Notes under the pieces: model-generated
What the model saw: the letters and a program-made list of their open reading frames with translations, nothing else
What the model was told of the DNA's origin: nothing
Databases searched by the model: none
Shown: positions 34,222 to 42,371 of the stretch, one piece after another
Position numbering within the stretch: the first letter of the stretch is position 1
Layout of the letters: each line of letters begins with the position of its first letter
Position numbers and translations under genes: made by a program
Assembly: GCA_002688435.1 (NCBI GenBank)
Contig: NZCW01000030.1
Location: 1-64,000 of the forward strand
Origin: Dehalococcoidales bacterium
GTDB taxonomy: Bacteria; Chloroflexota; Dehalococcoidia; Dehalococcoidales; RBG-16-60-22
Direction: 5' to 3'
Length of the DNA stretch: 64,000 nt

Positions 34222-35361
34222 ATGGCAAAATCAAGTTTTGTGGCTAATCCAGCAAAAATTAAGGTGATTGGTCTGGGAGGTGGTGGTAGTAACGCTATCA
34301 CCCGTATGGTCAGGGAGGAAATTCAAGGGGTGGAATTCATTGCCATGAATACTGATGCCCAGGCCCTGGCGGTGACCGAAGCCCCAGTCCGGGTGCAGCT
34401 TGGCGAGAAATTAACCAGAGGACTCGGAGTTGGCGGTGACCATGATCTGGGCCAGAAGGCGGCCGAGGAGAGTCGTGACGAGCTTTCCCGACTCGTTTCC
34501 GGGGCAGACATGGTGTTTCTTACCGGCGGTATGGGCGGTGGTACGGGTACGGGGTCGGCACCGGTTGTCGCCGAAATCGCCATGCAGAGTGGTGCACTTA
34601 CCATAGCCGTGGTCACTAAACCATTCGCTTTCGAAGGCGCTCACCGCACCCAGGTGGCTAATGAAGGTATTACCCGCCTGCTGGGAAAGGTTGATACCCT
34701 GATCATTATTCCTAATGATAAGTTACTGGGTCTATGCGACCAGAAGACAGGTGTGGACAGCGCTTTCAAGTTGGCCGACGATGTCCTGCGGCACGGCGTC
34801 CAGGCGATTGCCGAGGTTATTACTACCCCCGGCATGATTAACCTCGACTTTGCCGATGTTAAGTCGATAATGAAGGATGCCGGTCCGGCCTGGATGTCCA
34901 TGGGTAGAGGATCAGGGCAGAACCGAGCGATAGAGGCGGCCAAAGAGGCTTTATCTAGCCCTCTTCTGGATGTTTCCATTAACGGGTCAAAGGCAGTACT
35001 GTTCAATGTCGTCGGTGGTACCAGTCTCACTCTGTTTGAAGTGAACGAAGCCGCTGATGTCATTAAGGAAGCCGTGGATCCCGAGGCTAACATCATATTC
35101 GGCGTTGCTCATGAGGCGGCGATGGATAATGATGTCCGGATTACCTTGATTGCCACCGGTTTCATTGCCAAACTGGGACTGACCGGCGCCAGCGAGGAAG
35201 ACGAGCTGACGCAGATGCTTAAGGGTCTGAAGAGTGAAGAAGAGTTGGATATTCCGTCATTCCTGCGCCGCCCGGTATATAGTCATCGGCGGCAGGCAAT
35301 GACCTCCTCGGTTAAATCGGTCCAGCCACCCTTGATAAAGGCTCCGGACACCACCAGTTAG
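34222..35361 (+). CDS. ftsZ: Cell division protein FtsZ
   Basis: Tubulin-like GTPase that forms the division ring. 379 residues. The GTP-binding core has KVIGLGGGGSNAITRM, the tubulin signature GGMGGGTGTGSAPVVAEIA (about 99-117) and the T7 loop (NLDFADVKSIM). The conserved C-terminal peptide LDIPSFLRRP (about 344-353) binds FtsA; it is followed by an unusual 26-residue tail rich in Ser, Thr and Pro. The gene follows ftsA by 44 bases with GAGGCGGAG as binding site. Confidence 0.97.
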   Translation: MAKSSFVANPAKIKVIGLGGGGSNAITRMVREEIQGVEFIAMNTDAQALAVTEAPVRVQLGEKLTRGLGVGGDHDLGQKAAEESRDELSRLVSGADMVFLTGGMGGGTGTGSAPVVAEIAMQSGALTIAVVTKPFAFEGAHRTQVANEGITRLLGKVDTLIIIPNDKLLGLCDQKTGVDSAFKLADDVLRHGVQAIAEVITTPGMINLDFADVKSIMKDAGPAWMSMGRGSGQNRAIEAAKEALSSPLLDVSINGSKAVLFNVVGGTSLTLFEVNEAADVIKEAVDPEANIIFGVAHEAAMDNDVRITLIATGFIAKLGLTGASEEDELTQMLKGLKSEEELDIPSFLRRPVYSHRRQAMTSSVKSVQPPLIKAPDTTS

Positions 35362-35484
35362 CCTTGATGACGGGTTTGCCTTCCACAGAAAGCCTGGTGG
35401 ACTAACCGAAGTTATCCGGAAGTTAAGACGAGTGGCTATTGGGGGTGGGCTGGTGTTTGGTGTTGGTAAAAATAAGCAGTAAGA

Positions 35485-35676
35485 TTGCTTACTACGGAGC
35501 GTATTGGTATGGCGGCGGTACTGAACGGGTCAAGCGGGAAGAAAGGAAATCGGAAAGGTGACCGGCGGCAGTTTAGCTTTTGTCCCCTGTGTGGCCAGGA
35601 GAGATTCGAAAAGCTCCTAGATACCCGAAGCCCTAAGGGTTACGGATGTTGCCGCTGTTACTGCGACCTAATGTAG
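35485..35676 (+). CDS. Small zinc-ribbon-like protein
   Basis: 63 residues from TTG 35485, or 55 from ATG 35509. A basic N-terminus (GSSGKKGNRKGDRRQ) is followed by FSFCPLCGQERFEKLLDTR and YGCCRCYCDLM, which could form a four-cysteine zinc site. I do not recognise the family and there is no clear Shine-Dalgarno sequence. It lies between ftsZ and rsmD. Confidence 0.4.
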   Translation: MLTTERIGMAAVLNGSSGKKGNRKGDRRQFSFCPLCGQERFEKLLDTRSPKGYGCCRCYCDLM

Positions 35677-35792
35677 GTAGTCTGCAGGTTAACAAAGTTT
35701 TCATTCACCAGTACCATCATTGACAATTCTTTTTCCAGCCATTATCCTATTATGCTGTAACTGTCTGGGGTATATTTTGTTTTAGAGCAGGC

Positions 35793-36347
35793 ATGCGAGT
35801 TATTGCTGGTAAGGCGAAAGGGCATCAACTGAAAGCGCCGAAGGGCACCATCACCCGCCCGGCTACGGATTTAGTCCGCGGAGCGATATTTTCTATCTTG
35901 GAAAATATGACTGATGATTGGGCGCAGGTGCTTGATTTATTCTCGGGTAGTGGGGCGTTGGGTATCGAGGCTTTAAGCCGGGGCGCCGGCTGGGTCGATT
36001 TTGTGGAACGTGTGCCGCGATGTTGTGGTATAATTAAGCAGAATTTAGAGAAAACACAATTTAGTGCGCAGGCTCGTATTTATGGCTGTAGTGTGGCTAA
36101 GGCACTTTCCTTTCTTGATAAGGAGTACGGTATCATACTGATGGATCCTCCGTATGCTAATTCGACTATCGGGAAACTGATAGTGCAACTGGCAACCTCC
36201 AGACTGGTTGGGCCCGACTCAGTAGTCGTGGTAACGCATTCACCGCGCCTGTTTTTAAATCTAACTTATGCCACGTTAAACCTGATTAAAGAGCATCGTC
36301 ATGGTGATAGCTGTATTAATGTGTATGTGAAAGGAAGTGCCGTTTGA
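35793..36347 (+). CDS. rsmD: 16S rRNA (guanine-966-N2)-methyltransferase
   Basis: Methylates G966 of 16S rRNA. 184 residues with MRVIAGKAKGHQLKAPKG, TRPATDLVRGAIFSIL, the SAM motif VLDLFSGSGALGIEALSRGA and the catalytic MDPPYANSTIG. Usually paired with coaD, as here: its TGA overlaps the coaD TTG start. Confidence 0.95.
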   Translation: MRVIAGKAKGHQLKAPKGTITRPATDLVRGAIFSILENMTDDWAQVLDLFSGSGALGIEALSRGAGWVDFVERVPRCCGIIKQNLEKTQFSAQARIYGCSVAKALSFLDKEYGIILMDPPYANSTIGKLIVQLATSRLVGPDSVVVVTHSPRLFLNLTYATLNLIKEHRHGDSCINVYVKGSAV

Positions 36348-36829
36348 CGCTTGCGGTCTATCCCGGTACCTTTGACCCGATAACTAACGGTCATCTTGAT
36401 ATTGTCACCCGGGCCGCCAGGCTGTTTGATCGGATAATCATCGGGGTCTTTGCCCGGGCGAACAAACACCTTTTTTTCACTACGGAAGAAAGAATGGGCT
36501 TGGCCCGGCAAGCAGTGGTCCATCTGTCCAATGTGGAGGTAAAATCTTTCCATGGTCTTACGGTTGATTTTGCCAGACAGGAAAAAGCACAGGTGATGAT
36601 ACGCGGGCTGAGAATGAACGCTGACTTTGAGAAGGAATTTGAGATGGCCATGATGAACCGTAAACTATCTCCTGACTTGGACATGTTTTGCCTGATGGCC
36701 AGTCAGGAATACCAGTTCCTTAGTTCTAGTCTGCTTAAAGAGGTGGCCCGTCTGGAAGGTAATATCAGTGACCTTGTCCCCGAGCACGTCGCCGAAGCTT
36801 TAAGAAAGAAGGTTCAGAGTAAAATGTAG
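36344..36829 (+). CDS. coaD: Phosphopantetheine adenylyltransferase
   Basis: Penultimate step of coenzyme A synthesis. 161 residues with the nucleotidyltransferase motifs AVYPGTFDPITNGHLDIV (T/HxGH) and EYQFLSSSLLKEVARLEG (ISSTxxR-like). The start is TTG at 36344 overlapping the rsmD stop (TTGA), with GGAAGTG upstream. No ATG is available before the conserved N-terminus, so TTG is well supported. Confidence 0.95.
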   Translation: MTLAVYPGTFDPITNGHLDIVTRAARLFDRIIIGVFARANKHLFFTTEERMGLARQAVVHLSNVEVKSFHGLTVDFARQEKAQVMIRGLRMNADFEKEFEMAMMNRKLSPDLDMFCLMASQEYQFLSSSLLKEVARLEGNISDLVPEHVAEALRKKVQSKM

Positions 36830-36904
36830 GAGTATTTTCTGCTTGCCGTGGTACCACTGGTATAAATTGGTTCTTAGCGGAAAAATGAGGAGGTAAATAA
36901 ATTA

Positions 36905-37168
36905 ATGGCGTACCTGATTAATGATGAGTGCATTAGCTGTGGAGCCTGTGAGCCGGAATGTCCGAACGAGGCAATCAGTGAAGGGGAGACGATCTACATA
37001 ATTGACTCGGCTAAGTGTACCGAGTGCGTTGGCTCTTTTGAGTCTTCCCGCTGTGTGGAAGTTTGCCCGGTTGATTCCTGTGTACTTGATACGGCCCATG
37101 AGGAGAGCCGGGAGCAGCTGCTGGAGAAGTGGCAGAAGTTACATCCCGGTGAAACCTCGGCAACCTAG
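36905..37168 (+). CDS. 2[4Fe-4S] ferredoxin (YfhL/Alvin type)
   Basis: 87 residues. The first cluster motif is CISCGACEPECP. The second is CTECVGSFESSRCVEVCP, with eight residues between the second and third cysteines, and is typical of Allochromatium-type ferredoxins of low potential. A helical C-terminal extension follows (REQLLEKWQKLHP). AGGAGGT lies upstream of ATG 36905. It probably supplies electrons to cytosolic reductases; the partner is not identifiable. Confidence 0.92.
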   Translation: MAYLINDECISCGACEPECPNEAISEGETIYIIDSAKCTECVGSFESSRCVEVCPVDSCVLDTAHEESREQLLEKWQKLHPGETSAT

Positions 37169-37255
37169 TAAAGGCCTTACCCGGTTCGAACCAATGGTAA
37201 AACTTATATCGTTGGCACTGGTGAACCGGCGGAAACCGACCGTTTTCTCTGGCGC

Positions 37256-37747
37256 TTAGTGGAAGAATGAGCGTATTGAGTTGAACTCTTCTGGTAGCAG
37301 GGCCAGTATCATCGGGAAGCGGTCTAATAGTAGGATGGCTAAGGCTGATTCGGCCACCGGGCCCGATGGACCGAGGAATTTTACCCAGGTGGCCAGCAGG
37401 GCGGCACAGAATATGGCCCCCATAACCAATCCGAAAACCGCGCCGCCGAGTCGGTTGACCCAGCCCAGCGTGACTCTTGACGTTAGCCACTTCAGCACGG
37501 AAGCGCTTACCCCGGTGATTATCATGACCACCACTAGGATAATGGCAAAGGCGGTAATTCTGGCGAGACTACTCTGTGGAATAAAAGTTAGCTGCTCGGC
37601 CAGAGTAACGTAAAAACGTCCGGCCAAGATGATCCCGATGATTAACCCCGTCAAGGTTAAAGCGGCCTTGATAAGCCCGGTCCTGAGGCCGGTCAAGGTC
37701 GGAATGGCGATCAGTACGATAATAACGATATCAAACCAGTTCATCAT
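37256..37747 (-). CDS. CvpA family membrane protein
   Basis: 163 residues with four hydrophobic segments (WFDIVIIVLIAIPTLTGLRTGLIKAALTLTGLIIGIIL..., AFAIILVVVMIITGVSASVLKW, GGAVFGLVMGAIFCAALLA). The first segment has the CvpA pattern of a short loop with GLRTGLIK. The family was named for colicin V production, but its general role is in envelope homeostasis. Convergent with the ferredoxin gene. Confidence 0.85.
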   Translation of the reverse strand: MMNWFDIVIIVLIAIPTLTGLRTGLIKAALTLTGLIIGIILAGRFYVTLAEQLTFIPQSSLARITAFAIILVVVMIITGVSASVLKWLTSRVTLGWVNRLGGAVFGLVMGAIFCAALLATWVKFLGPSGPVAESALAILLLDRFPMILALLPEEFNSIRSFFH

Positions 37748-37829
37748 TGTTTAGCCTCACCCCCGGGATAATTTGGTGGCGTTATCTCTTTTCAACCATC
37801 TTTTAGTATGGCTAATTTTACCACATTTT

Positions 37830-39080
37830 TTATTCGTAGTGTAGGGCGTCAATGGGATTTAATCGGGATGCTCTCCATGCCGGGTACATGCCGGAGGCAA
37901 GACCGATAAAAATGGAGACCGAGAAAGACAGAACCACGATGTCCGGGGACACCACTGCGGCTAGTTTAAAACCGCCAAGGTCTAATTGAGATAATAAGAA
38001 TGAAAGTGATATGCCGCTGGCTACCCCGATACCGCCGCCGACGAAGGTCAGCGCCATCGCCTCGAGTAGGAATTGTAGTAAGATGTCCCGCCGTTTAGCG
38101 CCAACTGCCTTGCGGATACCTATCTCTCGGGTGCGCTCGGTGACCGAGACCAGCATGATGTTCATGATACCGATGCTGCCCACCAGCAGTGAGATACCGG
38201 CAATTAATCCCAGAAAGCCGGATAATATCAGGGTTATCTGACCGACGATTTCCATCACCTGCTCTGGACTGACCACGGCGAAGTCGTTCTTGTCATCACC
38301 GGTCAGACGGTGATGTCTCCTCAGGATAGTTTCAATCTCATCGGTTACCTCGTCCGTGAGTTCAGTGCTGGTGATCTGAACGCTGATTGAGGCCACGGCG
38401 TCTTTACCGGTGGCGGTCTGTTGGGGGAACAGTCTGGTTTGGTAGGTGGTTATCGGCACGATGACGACATCATCAAAGCTGACCCCGAACATCGCTCCCC
38501 CTTTGGACTCCAAGGTACCAACGACGGTAAAACGCTGTTTTTTCAGTTTGATCTGCTGCCCTACGGGATCTTCGGCATCGAACAGGTCAGTGGCGACTTT
38601 ACTACCTAGTACCACCACCATGTCCCTGCCGGCGACATTACGGTCGGTGATAAATCGCCCACTGGCTAGGGTATAATTCATGACGTCATTATATTCCGGG
38701 GTAGCGCCGTGGAGTAACCCTCCTTTACTCTCACCGCCGACAGTGATGGTGATGAAGTTTTCGTTTATAGGGGCCAGTGTCTCCACGTGGCGGACGCGCT
38801 CCAGCGCCCGGACATCATCCATGGTGAGGGTAGGTACCGCATAGGCCGGGGAAAGACTGAAGCCTCCCTTCATTTCCGGATTCCGAGGCATTACTTGGAG
38901 TAGGTTGTGGCCTAAATCCTCGTAGGCAGAGGTAATGGTGGCATCGGCCCCCCTCCCCATTGACACCAGAGTGATTACCGAGCCCACTCCGATAATGATG
39001 CCCAGCATCGTTAGCGATGAGCGTAATTTATTGGCGAGCAGTGATCTTATAGCAATGGTCAAGGACCCGATAACCTTCAC
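37830..39080 (-). CDS. MacB-type ABC transporter permease
   Basis: 416 residues: N-terminal TM (LRSSLTMLGIIIGVGSVITLVSMG), a large extracytoplasmic MacB_PCD domain (about 45-270) and three C-terminal TM segments (FLGLIAGISLLVGSIGIMNIMLVSVTERTREIGIRKAVGAK, the FtsX signature). Acts with the ATPase (36 bases upstream in the operon) and the membrane fusion protein to export a substrate by mechanotransmission. A monoderm-like envelope would mean release to the outside rather than to TolC. Confidence 0.94.
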   Translation of the reverse strand: MKVIGSLTIAIRSLLANKLRSSLTMLGIIIGVGSVITLVSMGRGADATITSAYEDLGHNLLQVMPRNPEMKGGFSLSPAYAVPTLTMDDVRALERVRHVETLAPINENFITITVGGESKGGLLHGATPEYNDVMNYTLASGRFITDRNVAGRDMVVVLGSKVATDLFDAEDPVGQQIKLKKQRFTVVGTLESKGGAMFGVSFDDVVIVPITTYQTRLFPQQTATGKDAVASISVQITSTELTDEVTDEIETILRRHHRLTGDDKNDFAVVSPEQVMEIVGQITLILSGFLGLIAGISLLVGSIGIMNIMLVSVTERTREIGIRKAVGAKRRDILLQFLLEAMALTFVGGGIGVASGISLSFLLSQLDLGGFKLAAVVSPDIVVLSFSVSIFIGLASGMYPAWRASRLNPIDALHYE

Positions 39081-39116
39081 TAGCAGGCTCCTCGGTCAGA
39101 AGTAATGATAGATTGT

Positions 39117-39788
39117 CTAGGTAACTTTCTCATCGCTGGCAATCTTTCCATCTAGGAGGCGAATAATCCGCTGGGTCTGATTGGCAATATCTATCTCATG
39201 AGTGACGAGGACTACGGTGATACCTTCCCGGTTGAGCTGACCGAATATGGCAATAATCTCGGCCGTGGTGGCACTGTCCAAGTTGCCGGTAGGCTCGTCG
39301 GCCAGGATGAGCGTCGGGTTGTTCACTAGTGCCCGGGCAATAGCTACCCGCTGCTGCTCACCGCCGGAAAGTTCAGTGGGTTTATGATTACTACGTTCCG
39401 TCAAGCCTACTCGCTCTAACGCAGCCAAGGCCCGCTGGCGCCTCTGCCGGCCACCACCGTAAATGAGAGGCAACTCAACGTTGGATACGGCGCTGGTGCG
39501 AGGTAGAAGGTTAAAGCTCTGAAAGACAAAGCCTATTTTCTTATTTCTCAGCACGGCCAGCTTGTTATCGTTGAGCCGGCTGGCATCAACCCCTTCCAGC
39601 GTGTATTTACCGACAGTAGGCTTGTCTAGAAAGCCGAGGATATTCATTAGAGTGGACTTGCCAGAGCCCGAGGCCCCGATAAGCGCCACCATTTCTCCCG
39701 GCTGAATATTGATCGTGATTCCCATGAGGGCGTTGACCCTCATCTTACCCATACGGTAAATCTTGGTGATATTTTCCAGCTCTATCAT
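39117..39788 (-). CDS. ABC transporter ATP-binding protein (MacB/LolD type)
   Basis: 223 residues with Walker [17 protein letters not shown]-loop FQSFNLL, signature [16 protein letters not shown], Walker [14 protein letters not shown] and the H-loop VTHEID. The preceding residues [15 protein letters not shown] fit the MacB/LolD clade. Lies between the adaptor and the permease genes and powers the permease. Confidence 0.96.
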   Translation of the reverse strand: MIELENITKIYRMGKMRVNALMGITINIQPGEMVALIGASGSGKSTLMNILGFLDKPTVGKYTLEGVDASRLNDNKLAVLRNKKIGFVFQSFNLLPRTSAVSNVELPLIYGGGRQRRQRALAALERVGLTERSNHKPTELSGGEQQRVAIARALVNNPTLILADEPTGNLDSATTAEIIAIFGQLNREGITVVLVTHEIDIANQTQRIIRLLDGKIASDEKVT

Positions 39789-39849
39789 GTTACATCCTCA
39801 ATCGCCGGTGTCTTTAAGTTTGTGGTTAGCGTCATCCCGGTTCCGGTGA

Positions 39850-41370
39850 TTATCGTTTGATACGAGTTTCTATCACGGTCTCTTCCTCTCTGAGCCCGTT
39901 GATAATCTCCGTATTAAAACCGTCACTGATGCCGGTAACCACCGGTCTTGCCGTAATTTCCTCATCAATCACGACCATGACTACATGGTTGCCCTGGTCG
40001 TCTTTTTTAATGGTCCGGTCAGGCACCAGCAGGACATTACTTCGTCTATCGATTATGATGTCGGTCGAAGCGCTCATACCGACTTTTATATCGAAGCCCT
40101 CAGGAATATCAAGTTTTATTTTAACGTCATACAGCATTACCCCGCTGACTTCTTCGGGTAACGGCAGGATGGTGACTACGCTGCCCGTAAACTCGTCATC
40201 TGGTAGCGCATCAAAGGTAACGATAGTTTCTTGGTCTAATTCTACTTTCGGTATATCTATCTCATCTATTTCTACCGTTAGTTCCATACTGCTGATGTTG
40301 ACCGCGTGGACGATGGTCATGGCGGTGGTGACCGTATCTCCTTCCTCGGCGCTGACGCGGGCAATGACCCCATCGAATGGGGCAGTGACGGTGGTCTCAT
40401 TAAGGTCCTTCTTGGCTTGGTCGAGAGACTGTTCGGCCTGCTCTACGGACTGCCGGGCCAGTTCTATCGACTGCCGGGCCAGTTCTATCGACTGCCGGGC
40501 CAGTTCTATCGACTGATGAGCTTGCTCAACCGATTCTTTAGCTGACTCTACCTCCAGCTCCTTCAGGGCTATTTCATCAGTTAGCTTGTCAAGGTCTTTC
40601 TGGGCCTGCGCTTCGGTCATCTCAGTTGCCTCCAGCTCTAGCTTGGCGATGGCTACTTCCTCGGTATCGTAGCTGTTAATCATAGCGTCCAGCGTGCCTT
40701 CTGCCGCCGTCAGCCTTGCCTGAGCGTAAGTCACGGTTGCCGCCGGTAGATTCTGTTCCACAACGTAATTCACGTAGGCTTTCCACTTGTCAACATCTTT
40801 CTGCGCGACTTTAATCTCCGGCCAAGTATAGATATCCTGGGTTTCGTCCAGGTCCTTTTTGGCTGTCTTCACGTCTATCTGGGCATTGAATAAAGCGAGT
40901 TCCAGTGTTTCCTTCTTATCCAGAGTATTATTTAAGTTAAACTCGGCGGTTTGCTGGGCCAGTTGCGCTTTGGTCAGAGCTAACTGTTCTTGGGTTAGGG
41001 CTACCTGTTTATTGGTTAAAGCTACTCGTTCCTTGGTTAAGTCTACCTGTCCCTTGGTTAGGGCTACTCGTTCCTTGGTTAGGGCTAGTGATAAGGCATC
41101 AGTATTAAGCCTGGCGAGTATTTCGTTCTGGCTAACCTCATCACCCTCCTTGACAAATATCTCTTCTATTTGGCCACCGCTAGCAAAGGTTAACTCGGCT
41201 TCACTGACGGCTTTAATATTACCGCTACCACTAATACTAACGGTTAAATCTCCCTTCACCACTTTCACTAATTCCTCAACTTCCTCCGCCTCACCCAGTG
41301 GGTTACAGGCAATCAGACCGATTAAAATGAGACCTGTTAGTATACCGCTGGCTATTTTCCATTTTTTCAT
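39850..41370 (-). CDS. Membrane fusion (adaptor) lipoprotein with heptad repeats
   Basis: 506-residue periplasmic-adaptor-like subunit (HlyD/MacA type) of the efflux operon. The N-terminus is a lipoprotein signal (ILIGLIACN, lipidated Cys22). A lipoyl half-motif (GQIEEIFVKEGDEVSQNEILARLNTDAL) leads into a long coiled-coil hairpin. In it, seven-residue blocks are repeated almost exactly (LALTKER, VDLTKER, VALTNKQ; and SIELARQ three times). The second lipoyl half (TVTAPFDGVIARVSAEEGDTV) and beta-barrel domains follow. The repeats are tandem 21-bp DNA duplications. Confidence 0.93.
   Translation of the reverse strand: MKKWKIASGILTGLILIGLIACNPLGEAEEVEELVKVVKGDLTVSISGSGNIKAVSEAELTFASGGQIEEIFVKEGDEVSQNEILARLNTDALSLALTKERVALTKGQVDLTKERVALTNKQVALTQEQLALTKAQLAQQTAEFNLNNTLDKKETLELALFNAQIDVKTAKKDLDETQDIYTWPEIKVAQKDVDKWKAYVNYVVEQNLPAATVTYAQARLTAAEGTLDAMINSYDTEEVAIAKLELEATEMTEAQAQKDLDKLTDEIALKELEVESAKESVEQAHQSIELARQSIELARQSIELARQSVEQAEQSLDQAKKDLNETTVTAPFDGVIARVSAEEGDTVTTAMTIVHAVNISSMELTVEIDEIDIPKVELDQETIVTFDALPDDEFTGSVVTILPLPEEVSGVMLYDVKIKLDIPEGFDIKVGMSASTDIIIDRRSNVLLVPDRTIKKDDQGNHVVMVVIDEEITARPVVTGISDGFNTEIINGLREEETVIETRIKR
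40448..40510. repeat. 21-bp tandem repeat, three perfect copies
   Basis: GACTGCCGGGCCAGTTCTAT plus C, three identical copies in a row inside the adaptor gene, encoding the heptad IELARQS. Multiples of 21 keep both frame and coiled-coil register. Confidence 0.9.
40984..41088. repeat. 21-bp tandem repeat, five diverged copies
   Basis: Five 21-base units such as TCGTTCCTTGGTTAGGGCTA and CTGTCCCTTGGTTAGGGCTA, encoding VALTKER-like heptads on the descending arm of the adaptor hairpin. The copies differ at several positions, so they are older than the 40448 array. Confidence 0.85.
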
Positions 41371-41405
41371 TTAGTACCTCTTCATCAGGCAGAGTGAGTA
41401 ACTTG

Positions 41406-41897
41406 TTAGGGCTGTTTCGCCTTACCTATCTTCCTGCACGCTTGTTCCCAGCGCTCGAGTAGAGTAGGGAATTCCTGTTCAAAAAAGGAATATGTGCCTC
41501 GCATCTCCTCCAGCCACTGCCGGGTCAAGGGGTTTTTGTCTTTTACCAGTTCTAGCCCTCGTTCGGCGAGTTGTCGACTTGCTGTAATCTGATCTCCGCT
41601 TTGCTTTATCATGTGGTGCCAGGCACCGGGCCGGATGCGGAAGTAGTCACGCCGTACGCCGGGCAGGCTGAGCCGCTCAATCATACCGATCCGGATGAGG
41701 AGATGGGTCATGGTGCTGATTGAACCTTTACTGGCCATCAGGGCTTCGGCCAGATCGCTGGTGGACTGGTGCGGCGGGTCGGAGATGAGAAGCCAGCCGA
41801 GAATGCGGCCGGCCATGCGGGGCAGGCCGCTCTGTTCAAAGGACATGCCGACTTCTTCCACAAAGTGCTTTTCTTTCGTGTGTTGCCTATCGTCCAT
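41406..41897 (-). CDS. GbsR/MarR-family transcriptional regulator
   Basis: 163 residues. A winged helix (about 20-95: MAGRILGWLLISDPPHQSTSDLAEALMASKGSIS, with RRDYFRIRPGAW as wing) is followed by a helical dimerisation tail. The architecture fits GbsR-like MarR regulators found beside efflux or osmolyte genes. It is the first gene of the operon with the adaptor (36 bases downstream), ATPase and permease, and is probably their repressor. A 16-bp palindrome lies in its promoter region. Confidence 0.88.
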   Translation of the reverse strand: MDDRQHTKEKHFVEEVGMSFEQSGLPRMAGRILGWLLISDPPHQSTSDLAEALMASKGSISTMTHLLIRIGMIERLSLPGVRRDYFRIRPGAWHHMIKQSGDQITASRQLAERGLELVKDKNPLTRQWLEEMRGTYSFFEQEFPTLLERWEQACRKIGKAKQP

Positions 41898-41955
41898 CTT
41901 ATGCCTCCTTGGAGATGGGTCTTGATTATATCTTTATTTTAGCATGTTTTATATA

Positions 41956-41971
41956 TTTAGTTAAGACTAAA
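41956..41971. promoter_or_regulatory. Candidate operator of the GbsR-like regulator
   Basis: TTTAGTTAAGACTAAA is a perfect inverted repeat with 6-bp arms and a 4-base centre, 59 bases upstream of the regulator ATG. It overlaps a plausible -35 (TTAACT) of a minus-strand promoter with -10 TAAAAT near 41937-41942. The position suits repression by the regulator. Confidence 0.5.
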
Positions 41972-41981
41972 CAAACTGAAT

Positions 41982-42371
41982 TTAAAAAAGCTTTATAAAA
42001 TTTGTGGTGGATAGTAAAAATGACTTAAGAAAGGTATTATTTGCATTTGGTTGATTTCCTACAATGCGATTGGATATACTCAATATATGACCAAAGGCTC
42101 TTTGGTATGCGTTCTTCTCGTGGTTCTTATAGGGATTATAGCTGGTGCTATTCTCTGGACTAGCGATGTTGCTCGTTTGTGGAAACATATTATGACGCTT
42201 GTTATTGGGGTAGCTGATATTATCCTTATTATGCGTATCTGCGCCAAGTAAAAACAACATCTTATTTAGCTTCCTGTGTATTCGTATGGAGTCAATCGTT
42301 GTGCCTAACAATATGGCCAACAAAGCAAAGGCAAATATCAGCGGCATTATTACCTCTAATGGTAGATTCAT
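41982..42371 (-). CDS. ORF coupled to the transposase, single-TM, possible IS passenger
   Basis: The ATG at 42371 overlaps the transposase stop (TAATG) and has AGGAGAAGG upstream, good signs of translational coupling. The first 40 residues look protein-like (LPLEVIMPLIFAFALLAILL, RIHRKLNKMLFLLG). The remaining 90 are Asn/Ser-rich and lie opposite the plus-strand ORF. The frame runs through the IS end and stops in flanking DNA at 41982, so its C-terminus would vary with insertion site. Confidence 0.35.
   Translation of the reverse strand: MNLPLEVIMPLIFAFALLAILLGTTIDSIRIHRKLNKMLFLLGADTHNKDNISYPNNKRHNMFPQTSNIASPENSTSYNPYKNHEKNAYQRAFGHILSISNRIVGNQPNANNTFLKSFLLSTTNFIKLF
42025..42032. repeat. Target-site duplication, left copy
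   Basis: TTAAGAAA, directly next to the left inverted repeat; identical to 43400-43407. Confidence 0.9.
42033..42054 (+). repeat. Left terminal inverted repeat of the IS
   Basis: 22 bp, perfect complement of 43378-43399. The last TTGA together with the next two bases forms TTGATT, a possible -35 box for the passenger gene. Confidence 0.9.
42051..42080 (+). promoter_or_regulatory. Inward promoter of the IS passenger gene
   Basis: TTGATT (42051-42056), 18-base spacer, TATACT (42075-42080). The expected start coincides with the ATG at 42087, giving a leaderless transcript like those proposed for uvrD. Confidence 0.45.
42087..42251 (+). CDS. Small two-TM protein, possible IS passenger
   Basis: 54 residues: MTKGSLVCVLLVVLIGIIAG and a second hydrophobic stretch (HIMTLVIGVADIILIM). 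It has no Shine-Dalgarno sequence but a promoter with a -10 box seven bases upstream. No family recognised. It converges with, and overlaps, the C-terminal part of the minus-strand ORF from 42371; the low-complexity part of that ORF lies opposite this gene, so this strand may be the real coding one here. Confidence 0.35.
   Translation: MTKGSLVCVLLVVLIGIIAGAILWTSDVARLWKHIMTLVIGVADIILIMRICAK

Noticed and set aside
37175-37200. GGTTCGAACC, resembling a tRNA T-loop
   Set aside because: Flanking bases cannot form the T stem or an acceptor stem, and it lies across the end of the ferredoxin region; no cloverleaf can be drawn.
40448-41088. CRISPR array
   Set aside because: The repeats are 21 bp, contiguous without spacers and in frame within a coding gene.
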